NCBI GenBank assembly: GCA_029777935.1
Contig: JAKORH010000344.1
Location: 1 to 50,199, forward strand
DNA: 50,199 nt
Direction: 5' to 3'
DNA from: Pseudomonadota bacterium
Lineage (GTDB): Bacteria; Pseudomonadota; Gammaproteobacteria; Burkholderiales; Burkholderiaceae
Part shown: positions 26,785-42,324 of the stretch, piece by piece
Position numbering within the stretch: the first letter of the stretch is position 1
Layout of the letters: every line of letters begins with the position of its first letter
Notes under the pieces: generated by a model
Told to the model about the DNA's origin: nothing
Seen by the model: the letters and a program-made list of their open reading frames with translations, nothing else
Database searches by the model: none
Translations under genes and position numbers: made by a program

Positions 26785-27354
26785 ATGGGCCTGCGATTCC
26801 GGAAGACATTCCCGCTCGGGAAGCTGTTCCGCTTCACCCTGAGCAAGTCGGGCGTGAGCCTCGGCATCGGACTGCGGGGAGCAAACGTCAACATCGGCCC
26901 GCGCGGAGTGCGCAGCACCGTCGGCATCCCCGGCACGGGCGTCTTCTCCCAGGAGACCAAGAGCTGGCCGAAGACGAGCGCGGCGAACTCCGAGACGATC
27001 CCCGAGGGCCAGCACCGAAGCGTAGCTCCGTGGTTGGTCATCGGGCTCGTCGTCCTCGTCGCGTGGGTCGTTCTGCACAATATCGGCACCCCAACCACGA
27101 CGAAGAGCGCAAGCGTCGTTTCAACACCACCACCCCCTGCACCACCCATCAGAGTGGTCGACCGTGTGCTGACGCGCGATGAAGTGCGCGAGCTTCAGAG
27201 GCTGCTGAAGCGGAAGGGATTCGACGCCGGCCCCGCCGACGGTGTCGTCGGTCCGCGCACGCGCGCCGCGGTGCACGCGTTCACCGGCGCGCGCGGACTG
27301 AATCTGCCGGACGAGGCGTCGCTGCGCTTGCTGGAGGCAGTGCGGAGCAATTGA
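26785..27354 (+). CDS. DUF4236 protein with membrane anchor and peptidoglycan-binding domain
   Basis: The 189-aa product has three parts. Residues 1-55 are DUF4236 (FRKTFPLGKLFRFTLSKSG, then VNIGPRGVRSTVGIPGTG). Near 81-101 is one membrane helix (PWLVIGLVVLVAWVVLHNIG), followed by a proline/threonine-rich linker with PPPPAPP. Residues 128-185 are a peptidoglycan-binding fold (LTRDEVRELQRLLKRKGFD, then ADGVVGPRTRAAVHAF). The arrangement puts DUF4236 in the cytoplasm and the PGB domain on the cell wall. DUF4236 genes are frequent in mobile DNA; the function is not known. It is divergent from vapC and convergent with the ASCH gene. Confidence 0.8.
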   Translation: MGLRFRKTFPLGKLFRFTLSKSGVSLGIGLRGANVNIGPRGVRSTVGIPGTGVFSQETKSWPKTSAANSETIPEGQHRSVAPWLVIGLVVLVAWVVLHNIGTPTTTKSASVVSTPPPPAPPIRVVDRVLTRDEVRELQRLLKRKGFDAGPADGVVGPRTRAAVHAFTGARGLNLPDEASLRLLEAVRSN

Positions 27355-27404
27355 ACAGGGTCACGAACACTGGCGGATCCCATTTCGGCGACATCGTGCG
27401 TCGA

Positions 27405-28202
27405 TTACAGCTGCGCAAGCACTGCTTCTCTGGTGCTCGCATCGAGCTTCACAAAAATCACAGCCCCAGACCGGTGTCCGTATTCGACTGGCTGGCGGAG
27501 GCGTCTCACATTTGCTAACACCCATGCGTGCTTGTACTTGCGCAGAACCGCGTCGATCCGACTTCGCTCGATTGCATGCTTGTCAATGCTGGCCTCGATC
27601 TGTTCCATTGTCAGCGGGCCGAGGGAATCAACGATGTCGGCAACACCGTAGATCTTCCCGCTTCCTTTCCGAATCAAAGCGATCGAGCCTCGAATGCTCG
27701 TGCGCCTGCTGCGCATCTCCCACGTCTTGCGGCCCGAGAGAATCATCTCGAGAAACTCGCCTTGGATGACTAGGCCCCTACTCGGTTGACGCTCAGCGGA
27801 ATGCTTCAATGTCCTGCTCCTTACTCCATCCGCTCCACTAAAAGGAAACGTGGCCGAAGCGCCCGCGATCGAAATTGGTGAGAGCGCGCTCGGACTCGTC
27901 TTTGTCGAAAGCGAATCGTCACAAATAGTGGATGCCCGTGCGTGGTCGACTTGGCCAACCACGTTCTGGACGCGCACCGCCGGTGTTGCGCGGCTTTCGT
28001 ACATTGGTTCGTAGAGTTCCGGGGAGTACCGTCTTGGCCTGCGATTCGCGCCAGTCGATTTCCTGATCGCGACGATCACGTAGATGATCAGCGCCACGAC
28101 GAGGAATGGCCAGGCCGCGTAAATGAATTCGACGACTGTCTTGCCGATCTCGAAGATCGACAGCAGAAACAAGAGCGCAATCCCGCTCACTATGAGTTGC
28201 AT
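27405..28202 (-). CDS. Membrane-anchored ASCH-domain protein
   Basis: The 265-aa protein begins with two membrane helices (residues 3-18 and 30-46: LIVSGIALLFLLSIFE and WPFLVVALIIYVIVAI). A basic, disordered-looking stretch of about 90 residues follows. The C-terminal ASCH domain lies at about 142-250, with LVIQGEFLEMILSGRKTWEM containing the G-K-(T/S)-x-E core (Lys159, Glu162) and IYGVADIVDSLGPLT. ASCH domains bind RNA or hydrolyse modified nucleosides such as N4-acetylcytidine. The fusion to a membrane anchor is uncommon. The gene lies 63 bases downstream of the DUF499 gene on the same strand and may be the last gene of that operon. Confidence 0.75.
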   Translation of the reverse strand: MQLIVSGIALLFLLSIFEIGKTVVEFIYAAWPFLVVALIIYVIVAIRKSTGANRRPRRYSPELYEPMYESRATPAVRVQNVVGQVDHARASTICDDSLSTKTSPSALSPISIAGASATFPFSGADGVRSRTLKHSAERQPSRGLVIQGEFLEMILSGRKTWEMRSRRTSIRGSIALIRKGSGKIYGVADIVDSLGPLTMEQIEASIDKHAIERSRIDAVLRKYKHAWVLANVRRLRQPVEYGHRSGAVIFVKLDASTREAVLAQL

Positions 28203-28265
28203 AGGCGAATGTGCATAGCTGGTCGCTCAGAGCTTCATTATCACGCTGTCAGGACGGCTTCCGCT

Positions 28266-31613
<3,348 letters not shown>

Positions 31614-31624
31614 GGCGTTTCCGG

Positions 31625-34495
31625 CTAAATGAGTTCAGGCTGGGCGTGCGCTGGGCGAACCTCGCTCGCCAGCCGCACGATCTCGGGCCAGCTCTGAACG
31701 AGGCCGTTGTAGGCCAGTGCTTCGGTCGCACGCTTCTTGCGCTCGCACAGCGTGTATAGGCGGTAGGCCAGTTCGCGGGCGATTTCGGCCTTGGAGCCGA
31801 GCTTCGCGATCAGCTCGGCCGCTGCGCTCTCGCCGCCGCTCGCGAGCACGCGGATAAGGTGGTGCACGACCTCCCACGCCGTGAGGCGCGGATCGGTAGT
31901 CGGGTTCCAGTCGGCGGGCAGTTCCTCGGGCTCGAGCAGCCGAACCTTGCCGCGCTTCGATTCGAGAATGCCCGCCTCGCGGAGCCCATCCACACTCGTG
32001 TTCTTGGCGCGCGCGAGCACGTCGGCGACGCCGAACTCGCCCTCGGCGAAGCCGTTCTGCTCGAACCAAGCGAGCGCGAAGCGGCTGTCGGCGTCGAAAT
32101 CGCCCTCTTGCTCGGCCAGCGCTTCGTCGAGCGTCTGGTTGATCAGCGCGAGCGCCTCGCGCACGGTGAGCGGCTTGCCTTCGGCGTCGAGCACCTTGGC
32201 GTACCGTGTGTACACCGCCATGCCGGGACCGATGGCCGCTTGCGCGAGGTCCACCGGCGCGATGTTTCCACGCTGAAGGTGAGCGAGCGCGGCTGGAAGC
32301 TCGCCCTTGAGCGCCGCGACGAACTCGCGGCGGGTGGCGGTCGGCGCGTTGGCAGGGCGGGGACGGCAAACGAGGACGATGCTGGAGGCCAGTGCATTGG
32401 TCCCCGAACCAATCATTCGGTTGCCCAGCTCTGTGCGCATGGGCCACGTTCCGCTTATGCCGAGACCAGCACGGATCACAGCGTCGAGGAAGGTTTCCCA
32501 GCCCGTGCTCGATATGCCATCGGAGCTTTCAGTTTCCGACTGCTTGAACGCGTAATAGATGGTGATTGGGAACGCAGGGTGGGCTTGTTCGGCTAAGCGA
32601 TGCATCGCTTGCGTCATGCCACCGAGGAAGAAGGCCTCCGCCTTCTCCTTGCTGCCATGTCGATAGGGCGTCGCGACCAGTTCCTCTGCCTTTGGTACGG
32701 CGAGCGTGGCTAACAAGTCCGGAAACACCGATCGCAGCGAGCGCCGCAGCCAGACGTAGAAGAAGTCCGACAGATCGGCGTAGCCGATGTTGTCATAGTA
32801 TGGCGGGTCCGTCGAAACCACCCGGTCTTGGCTGAGAAGCTGAGTTTGGGCATCTGCCTGTTCCGCACTTCCAGCCGGCGATGTGGGCAAGTCGTTGAGT
32901 ACCTTGTGCGCCCACGCAGTGCCGCTCGAAACGTTGCCAGCGGAGTCAGAAAAGCAATTCGTTTCGGCGTAGTCCCAACTCATCGGAATTGCTTGCCGCC
33001 CAAAGGTGTTGCGGATGAGTTCCTTACTTGAGTGCCAGGTACAAATCGTCGACCAATAGTCGCTTGCTTTGTCGATAGCGAAAGCGAGGAAGACACCGAC
33101 AGCTTCCGCGTAGCCCTCGGCGCCGCTGCCGCCGTCTCGCAACCGCTTGCCGTCGTCCGTAAATCCAGCGGCTGATGCATCGTGTCGAATCCGAGTCATC
33201 GCCTCGCCGACGAGGTCTGAGAAGGTTGTCAGCGCCGCGAGCTGGCGGGGCGTGAAGAGGTCGCCATAGGTCGTCAGGCCATAGTTGGGTGTCTTGAAGT
33301 CGCGCGGGTTGTCGGGCAGTGGCATCTCGGGCTTCCACTCCGGCTTCGCCTTGCGCGCCGCCGCCTCGTGCTCCGGTGTCGGGGCGATGTACACGCGCCC
33401 GCGCTCGCCCTCAGCCACGATCGCCATCAGTCGCGCGCCCATCCGGCCCGCCTTGCCTTCAGCGCGGATGTGGTCGTACGTCACTGGCACGCCGGACATC
33501 AGGCAGCGGAAGGCTGCGCGCTTGCCAGCCGTCGTGCCCAATTTCGTCGCTTCGGCGTCCTTCGGTTGGCCGACCTTGACACTGAATCGATAGTCGTCGC
33601 CTTCAATCACCGGCTCGACATAAGCCACCTTGCCAGACTTGGTCGAGAGCATGAAGGTCGAGGCGAGCGGCACCTCGACGTTCGCGAACGCTGGATTCGG
33701 ACTCTTCACCGTGCGCGCCCACAGCCACGCGATCACAGTGAGCTTCTGCCCGACGCAAGGCTTCAGGTCCGGCCGGCCCCTGCCCGTCTCGGCCGTGACC
33801 TCGATCTTCGGGTAAAGGCTGCCGATACGTGTCTCGGCCTCGTCCCGCATCCACTGGCCGTAGTAGCGCACGTCCTCGGCGAGCCCCTGCGCGCCTTTCC
33901 ATGTGCGGCCAACCAGGTCCTTGTTCTGATGCGCGTCGGGATTGACCGGCGGCCGGCCTGCGAACTTCGGCGGGATCTCGATCATCGCCTTGTTGATCAG
34001 CACCGCCACCGGGTTGAGATCGCTGGCATACGCCTCCAACCCCAGCCGCTGCGCCTCCAGCGGCAGCGCACCGCCGCCGGCGAACGGGTCGTGGAATGCG
34101 GGCAGCTTGTGGCGGTCGAACAGTTCCTTGGCGCGCGGATGATCCGCGTTCTCCGCGCAGGCGCGCCGCCAGCTCTGCCAGATCTCCTCGCGTGCCGCGG
34201 CGAGCACCGTCTCGTTGGTGGTGTTCTCCCACTGCACCAGGTCCTCGATGATGCGGAAGAGCCGCTGGCGCTCTTTCTCCTGCTTCTGCTCGGTCGGAAA
34301 GAGGTCGGGATACGACGACGGGTCGTCCACCATCTGCGCGAAGATCACCGCTCGCGCCGCCGCCAGCGGCCGCCGCGCCCACCACAGGTGCAGCGTGCTT
34401 GGATGTCCGTGCCGAATCGATTTCTCCCGCGCGCTGGCCTTGTTGATGGCTTCGAGCGGGAGAGCGACTTCGATGAGTTTCCTGCGTACCGTCAT
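31625..34495 (-). CDS. DUF1156 DNA (adenine) methyltransferase
   Basis: The product is 956 aa from ATG 34495. The frame is open further upstream, but the DUF1156 domain begins directly here: [20 protein letters not shown] and [20 protein letters not shown], residues 5-48. The SAM-binding motif [13 protein letters not shown] is at 136-148 with its partner [10 protein letters not shown], and the catalytic DPPYYDN at 563-569. Such large methylases are thought to modify adenine or cytosine N-atoms; the DPPY form fits N6-adenine. The ATG overlaps the ParA-like stop by 4 bases. No dedicated restriction nuclease gene is present in the operon, so the effector must lie in another subunit. Confidence 0.87.
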   Translation of the reverse strand: MTVRRKLIEVALPLEAINKASAREKSIRHGHPSTLHLWWARRPLAAARAVIFAQMVDDPSSYPDLFPTEQKQEKERQRLFRIIEDLVQWENTTNETVLAAAREEIWQSWRRACAENADHPRAKELFDRHKLPAFHDPFAGGGALPLEAQRLGLEAYASDLNPVAVLINKAMIEIPPKFAGRPPVNPDAHQNKDLVGRTWKGAQGLAEDVRYYGQWMRDEAETRIGSLYPKIEVTAETGRGRPDLKPCVGQKLTVIAWLWARTVKSPNPAFANVEVPLASTFMLSTKSGKVAYVEPVIEGDDYRFSVKVGQPKDAEATKLGTTAGKRAAFRCLMSGVPVTYDHIRAEGKAGRMGARLMAIVAEGERGRVYIAPTPEHEAAARKAKPEWKPEMPLPDNPRDFKTPNYGLTTYGDLFTPRQLAALTTFSDLVGEAMTRIRHDASAAGFTDDGKRLRDGGSGAEGYAEAVGVFLAFAIDKASDYWSTICTWHSSKELIRNTFGRQAIPMSWDYAETNCFSDSAGNVSSGTAWAHKVLNDLPTSPAGSAEQADAQTQLLSQDRVVSTDPPYYDNIGYADLSDFFYVWLRRSLRSVFPDLLATLAVPKAEELVATPYRHGSKEKAEAFFLGGMTQAMHRLAEQAHPAFPITIYYAFKQSETESSDGISSTGWETFLDAVIRAGLGISGTWPMRTELGNRMIGSGTNALASSIVLVCRPRPANAPTATRREFVAALKGELPAALAHLQRGNIAPVDLAQAAIGPGMAVYTRYAKVLDAEGKPLTVREALALINQTLDEALAEQEGDFDADSRFALAWFEQNGFAEGEFGVADVLARAKNTSVDGLREAGILESKRGKVRLLEPEELPADWNPTTDPRLTAWEVVHHLIRVLASGGESAAAELIAKLGSKAEIARELAYRLYTLCERKKRATEALAYNGLVQSWPEIVRLASEVRPAHAQPELI

Positions 34496-35493
34496 GCGAG
34501 TACCGATACGGAACTCGCGGAACAGCGCTCGGCAATGCGCTGCGCCAGCGCCTCGAAGTCGGCGTACGACCTGCGCACCGCCTCGCCGTGCGCGCCGATG
34601 GCGCCGTCTGCCGGCTTGAGCGCGAACACTGGCTTGCGCGCCTCCATGGCCATCGGCATCAGGCTGCGGTAGTGCTTGAGCATGGCCAAACAATACGGGT
34701 CCGTCGACGCGTCGACGCGTTCGCGCGCCGGCTCGCCCAGCACCGCCTCCCGATAGGTGGCCGGAAAGCGGTCGATCCAGCGCTGATAAGCCTTGGGCGG
34801 GCGACTCTCGCGCATGCCATGCTGCATGACGACGTAGCCTAAGGGGTCGATGCTCCCGCTAGGCAGGTCGATCGTCGGGTCCGGATTCTTTGTTCTCAGG
34901 TCCGCCCAGCTCGCACGCCAAGCGCGCAGCGCCGGCCCCAGATTGCGCAGCCCCTGCAGCGAGAACAGGTCCGGGCCGAGCGGAATGACCACGTAGTCGC
35001 TCGCGATCAGCGCCGCGCGGTTGATGGCGCCGAGATTAGGGCCGACATCGACCAGGATCCATTCCGCTCCCACCTGGCCGGCGGCCTGGCGGATGGCGCG
35101 GTGAAAGGCGGTCATTGTGCGAAAAGCGGACTCGTCGCGGTTGTGGCAGCGCGGCCAGGCATCGGACAGCTTGTCCTCAAAGGTCGAAAGCGCAAGATCG
35201 CCGACGATCAAGTGCAGCCGTCTTCCGATCCGCTGCACGTCGGGGGTCTGGACGTCGCCCAGCCCGCGGATGATCGGCCGCAACGCGCCGAAGATCGTGC
35301 GCGGATGGTCACCGTCCGGCCAGAACTGCTCTAGTTCGGACTCGTCGAGAAACATGCTTGTCAGGTTGGCCTGCGGATCGAGGTCAACCGCCAGCACGTT
35401 CTCGCCGCGCTCAGCGAGCATGGCCGCGAGGTGGTAGACGAGAGTCGTCTTGCCGACCCCGCCCTTGTTGTTGAAGAAGGCGAGCGTCTTCAT
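34492..35493 (-). CDS. ParA/MinD-like AAA ATPase (defence operon)
   Basis: The 333-aa protein has the deviant Walker [11 protein letters not shown] (residues 8-17) with the signature lysine, the switch I/II segments [14 protein letters not shown] and [15 protein letters not shown], and the later [17 protein letters not shown]. It is like chromosome/plasmid partition ATPases and the ParA proteins found in some defence loci. There is no ParB or parS-like repeat nearby, so a partition role for the chromosome is unlikely. It overlaps both neighbours (ATGA), which ties it firmly to the methylase and the AlbA_2 protein. Confidence 0.87.
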   Translation of the reverse strand: MKTLAFFNNKGGVGKTTLVYHLAAMLAERGENVLAVDLDPQANLTSMFLDESELEQFWPDGDHPRTIFGALRPIIRGLGDVQTPDVQRIGRRLHLIVGDLALSTFEDKLSDAWPRCHNRDESAFRTMTAFHRAIRQAAGQVGAEWILVDVGPNLGAINRAALIASDYVVIPLGPDLFSLQGLRNLGPALRAWRASWADLRTKNPDPTIDLPSGSIDPLGYVVMQHGMRESRPPKAYQRWIDRFPATYREAVLGEPARERVDASTDPYCLAMLKHYRSLMPMAMEARKPVFALKPADGAIGAHGEAVRRSYADFEALAQRIAERCSASSVSVLA

Positions 35494-36671
35494 GCGCGTC
35501 TCCGGATCACCGCAAGTACGTACCCTGCGTCGAATTCAAACTCGCCCGGCGGGCTTCCGTTCTTCGCCAGCGCTTCCTGCGCCCGCAGCACGCCGCGGCC
35601 GTAGCGGTTGACGTAGCCGAGCGCTTTCATCGCCTCCGCGACCACCGGGTTGCGGTAGCTGGTCTGCATGGGAAAGTTCTCGGGCGACGCTTCGCCGTAG
35701 AGCCCGCCGGGGCTCTGGATCTCGACGCGATCGTCGAGCCAGGTGACGCGCAGCGGCGCCGTCGCGGCGAAGTCCCGATGCATGACCGCGTTCATCAGCA
35801 GCTCGCGGACCGCCACGCGCGGGTACGACTCGACGTTGCGCTCTCGTAGGGTGCTGTCGGCGACCGGAAACTGCGCCAGCTGCGCGTCGATCAGCGCATC
35901 GAGTTCGCGCAGCACGGTGAGCAGATCGCCGTCCAGTTGGCGGTCGTTGACGATCGGCGCCGCCAGCGTGTCGCCGGCAACGCGCAGGAACTGGACGTAG
36001 GCGCCGGGCAGCCAGCGTCGCACGTCCAGCCCGAAGAGTAGAATGCCTGCATTCGTTGGACACGCGTTCTTCAGGTCGAAGAAGCGCAGCGAGGCGAGCT
36101 GGTGCTGCAGAGGGCGCGAGTTCTCGGCGATGACGTCCAGCGCGACAGCCTGCTGCCGGTACTCGATGAGAAAGAGCGGATGCGACAGGTCATCAAGGCT
36201 GCTGCCTAGGCAGGGTTCGGCGTCGAAGGTCCTCGCCTGCGAGACGCGCTTCTCGATTAGCAGCCGCTCCTCCTGCTCGGTCGCGTAGCCGCGACGCGGA
36301 CCAATACGTATGCAGACTCGACCCCGGTAGCGCACCGGCGGCAGTGCTGAGGGTTGCACGGTGACGATGGCCACGTCGCCGTCCGGCGTGGCCAGCTTCT
36401 CGACCGTGATCGCAGGCAGCGGCTGAATGTTGCCGTCGTCGCGCAGGCCGCCGAGATTGCGCAGCAGTTCGTCACTGACCTTCAGGCCGGAGATCCTGCC
36501 CGCCTTGTCGACGCCGATTACCAGGTAGCCCGGATTGGCGTGATTCGGCAGATCGTTGGCGAAGGCGCAGATGGCCTCCGAGAACTTATCCGTGTCGCCG
36601 GTCGACGTCGTGAACTCGACCCGGTCGGCCTCGTCGCCGGCGATCAGGCCGCGCAGCTGCTGTTCGTCCAT
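35490..36671 (-). CDS. AlbA_2/Schlafen-like ATP-binding protein
   Basis: The product is 393 aa from ATG 36671. Residues 10-130 are an AlbA_2 (Schlafen AlbA) domain: DRVEFTTSTGDTDKFSEAIC and ANPGYLVIGVDKAGRISGL, then VRYRGRVCIRIGPRRGYAT. The C-terminal half has the HATPase_c_4-like run AVRELLMNAVMHRDF and VEIQSPGGLYG, then NPVVAEAMKALGYVNRYGRG. Such proteins are often called transcriptional regulators or helicase-associated; some act in defence islands. It begins 7 bases after the helicase stop and overlaps the ParA start. Confidence 0.85.
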   Translation of the reverse strand: MDEQQLRGLIAGDEADRVEFTTSTGDTDKFSEAICAFANDLPNHANPGYLVIGVDKAGRISGLKVSDELLRNLGGLRDDGNIQPLPAITVEKLATPDGDVAIVTVQPSALPPVRYRGRVCIRIGPRRGYATEQEERLLIEKRVSQARTFDAEPCLGSSLDDLSHPLFLIEYRQQAVALDVIAENSRPLQHQLASLRFFDLKNACPTNAGILLFGLDVRRWLPGAYVQFLRVAGDTLAAPIVNDRQLDGDLLTVLRELDALIDAQLAQFPVADSTLRERNVESYPRVAVRELLMNAVMHRDFAATAPLRVTWLDDRVEIQSPGGLYGEASPENFPMQTSYRNPVVAEAMKALGYVNRYGRGVLRAQEALAKNGSPPGEFEFDAGYVLAVIRRRA

Positions 36672-36678
36672 GGTGGTC

Positions 36679-40305
<3,627 letters not shown>

Positions 40306-40399
40306 TACCGCGCGCTAAAGAAGCGCGCGGAAATGCTTCGTTGGACTAACGCCGCGCCTCCTGCTGCAATCGGCGAACTCGCTCGTGAACTGATTCCCT

Positions 40400-40822
40400 T
40401 TACCTGCATTGAAGGGCTGATCGCTGCTGCTTCAATTTCCGCTCGCGCGCCTGATCCGCGTTCACCTCGTTGACCGGAACGTACTGCCAGCTGGTGTACT
40501 TCCTTGACAGCGCTTCAAGCTCGCGTTCGATCGAGGCGCACTGCTGCGCGCGAACGTTCTCTTCTGCTTCCTTGGCCCGGGCGCTGGCAGCGCGGGACGA
40601 TTTCGCCTCGATCAGTTTCACCTGCTGCTCGAAGGGCATGCTGTCGGGGGCGTCATAGGAGGCGATTGCTGCGGCCCGCTGTCCACTGCAAGGTTGGCTG
40701 GAGTAGAAGTCGCCGCCGGCATAGGCGCGACAGTGGTAGAGCTTTGCGGCTGCAACCTCGCCGTGCAATATCACGAGGAACGCCAAGGCTGAGATCCCAA
40801 GCAGAAAGCTAGACAACGGCAC
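40400..40822 (-). CDS. Exported hypothetical protein
   Basis: The 140-aa protein has a signal peptide (hydrophobic LLGISALAFLVILHGEVAAA, cleavage near AAA-K). The mature part has Cys pairs in YHCRAYAGGDFYSSQPCSG, as in DUF4124-type periplasmic proteins, then a charged helical C-terminus (VKLIEAKSSRAASARAKEAEE). I cannot name it. It is upstream of the helicase on the same strand with a 94-base gap, so it may share the promoter or be independent. Confidence 0.65.
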   Translation of the reverse strand: MPLSSFLLGISALAFLVILHGEVAAAKLYHCRAYAGGDFYSSQPCSGQRAAAIASYDAPDSMPFEQQVKLIEAKSSRAASARAKEAEENVRAQQCASIERELEALSRKYTSWQYVPVNEVNADQARERKLKQQRSALQCR

Positions 40823-41232
40823 TACGACACCCCCCGCAATTGACAGATGGCTTGACCATCAGCGCGTAACGGCCGCGGTGAATCCTGTGCGGGGGTAACG
40901 CCCCAAGCCGGAAGGCACGATGCGCGTCAATTCGGTGGCCGCCTGGTGATTCATTACGCGAGACTCAATTGATCGAACGTATGCTACGAGACCGTCCGCA
41001 TCCCGTGAAGGCCGGCGTTGTCGGGCCAGACGAGAAGGCGGACAGAAGGTTGTGTGTGGTGGACGAACTTCGGCGCCATTGCACCTATCGGGGCCGGTCG
41101 ACGGCAACCGAACGTGCGCCCGTCCGACGGGAACGCGGGTTATCCCGCATAGAGCGCGCTGGCGAGCTCGGCAAACTCAGCTCAGCGTCTTGATCAGCCG
41201 CGTCGCGCTTAGCCCTATCACATTGCAGAAGT
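40823..41232. other. Non-coding 410-bp stretch at the island end
   Basis: No convincing gene was found on either strand; short frames have no recognisable domain. A minus-strand frame ending at 41185 gives LDFIETLNFCNVIGLSATRL, which I could not place. The promoter for the exported-protein gene and perhaps the island end sequence should lie here. Confidence 0.5.
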
Positions 41233-41454
41233 TCAGGGTCTCGATGAAGTCCAATCATCGCTCCGGTCGGTCCTCTGCGCGTCCAAGTCACCCTCCCAGG
41301 TAATCCTGCCGCGCAGCTTGCGCGCCTTCTCCTGGGCCCGCAGTTGAACCAGGGTCTTCAAGCCAAGCTCAACGGCTTCGCGCTTTGTCCTGGCGCCTGT
41401 CGCCTTCAGCGCGCTCTTCATGAGCTTGTCGTCGATCTCGATGTTCGTGCGCAT
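41233..41454 (-). CDS. vapB: VapB-type antitoxin, 3' end altered by the island
   Basis: The 73-aa product begins with the ribbon-helix-helix pattern MRTNIEIDDKLMKSALKATG, then ARTKREAVELGLKTLVQL, and the VapC-binding tail GRITWEGDLDAQRTDR. The last residues (SSRP) are read from island DNA. If the island is removed at GAAGTCCA the frame instead ends DDWTSPCWLL with a TGA, and a vapC ATG at 41258-41256 lies within it. The DNA-binding half is intact, so it could still act as a repressor. The cognate toxin (26206-26629) is now 14.6 kb downstream on the same strand. Confidence 0.85.
   Translation of the reverse strand: MRTNIEIDDKLMKSALKATGARTKREAVELGLKTLVQLRAQEKARKLRGRITWEGDLDAQRTDRSDDWTSSRP
41246..41253. 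repeat. 8-bp direct repeat GAAGTCCA, island boundary copy 2
   Basis: This is the second copy of the repeat at 26622-26629, within the vapB 3' end. It lies directly beside the vapC start codon ATG (41256-41258, minus strand). Confidence 0.65.
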
Positions 41455-41614
41455 CTTGTGTACCTCAAGTCGTTACGGAACACGTGCTAGCACGGCGTCC
41501 AGCCCCGCGCCGTGCCCCAGCACGCTCAGTCAACCGAACCCGCTCCAGTCGGCTTCGCCGCCTTCCGCGAGCCGGATACCAGCAACGCAGCAATGGAGAC
41601 GGGTTTTGCCATCC

Positions 41615-41631
41615 ATACGTCAATGACGTAT
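41615..41631 (+). promoter_or_regulatory. Palindromic operator before higBA
   Basis: ATACGTCA-A-TGACGTAT is a perfect 17-bp inverted repeat located 10 bases before the toxin start at 41642. Its position matches autoregulatory operators bound by HigA-type antitoxins. Confidence 0.7.
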
Positions 41632-41641
41632 AGTGCTTATG

Positions 41642-41954
41642 ATGCTCTCGTTCATCGAGACGCCGCTATTCACCCGGCTTGTCTACGACTGCCTGTCTGA
41701 CGAAGAGTACGCAGCGCTCCAGGCTCATTTGGCGCGGGACCCGGAGGCCGGAGCAGTGGTTCCGGGGTCAGGCGGCGTAAGGAAGGTGCGCTGGGGTATG
41801 GCAGGGCGAGGCAAGCGCGGCGGCGTAAGAGTCATCTACTTCGCCCGAGCCGCGAAGAGTCATTTGGATGTTGACGATCTATGCAAAGAATGAAGCCGAG
41901 AACAGCCCGGCTCATATTCTGCGCAAGATCCGGCAGGAGCTCAGCGATGAATAA
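41642..41954 (+). pseudogene. higB: HigB/RelE-type toxin broken by a frameshift
   Basis: The first part, MLSFIETPLFTRLVYDCLSD to GGVRVIYFARAAKSHL, is a standard HigB2-type mRNA interferase. At about 41865-41870 the frame is lost and the product ends in DVDDLCKE at 41893. The next frame continues exactly where the family should: LTIYAKNEAENSPAHILRKI and RQELSDE, ending at 41954. Two bases appear to be missing; CATTTG-TG-GATG would restore SHLWMLTIYAKNE. The lost segment contains residues needed for the fold, so the toxin should be inactive. The restored stop would overlap higA by 8 bases. Confidence 0.85.
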
Positions 41955-42222
41955 GGTCAAGCGGAATATCGGTGCGGAAATTCTGGAAGGGATTCGACAG
42001 ATCAAGAGAGGCGAAGTTGGACGTATCACGACAATTCCATCGGTGGCGGCGATTCGAGGAAAGACGGCTCTGTCGCAATCCGAGTTTGCCAAGCTGATCG
42101 GAGTTTCGGTACGTACGCTCCAGGAGTGGGAGCAGGGAAGGCGCGCGCCTTCCGGCCCCGCCAGGACGCTCCTGATGGTGGCGGATAGAAACCCAAAGGC
42201 GTTGCTGGACGTTGCTGCATAA
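41947..42222 (+). CDS. higA: HigA-type antitoxin (XRE helix-turn-helix)
   Basis: The 91-aa protein starts at ATG 41947 and has the HTH SQSEFAKLIGVSVRTLQEWEQGRRAP at about 43-68, followed by GPARTLLMVADRNPKALLDV, the HigA2 pattern. It normally binds HigB and represses the operon through an operator like that at 41615-41631. It is intact even though its toxin is frameshifted. Confidence 0.9.
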   Translation: MNKVKRNIGAEILEGIRQIKRGEVGRITTIPSVAAIRGKTALSQSEFAKLIGVSVRTLQEWEQGRRAPSGPARTLLMVADRNPKALLDVAA

Positions 42223-42324
42223 CAGGTTGCTCGAGCGGACAGCGCGCCGTAGCCGCGCGATCGTGCGAAGCGCACGCAGAGCCGGATCGGCCGATGCGCG
42301 TACTTCCATTGCACCACGCCGCCG

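Noticed and set aside
34496..34693. A longer N-terminus for the DUF1156 methylase
   Set aside because: The DUF1156 domain starts directly after ATG 34495, which overlaps the ParA stop; the upstream part is antisense-like and inside the ParA gene.
41085..41291. A small minus-strand gene overlapping the vapB end
   Set aside because: Its start uses the orphan vapC ATG region and the rest of the frame is not protein-like; it is better explained as the cut vapC start reading into island DNA.
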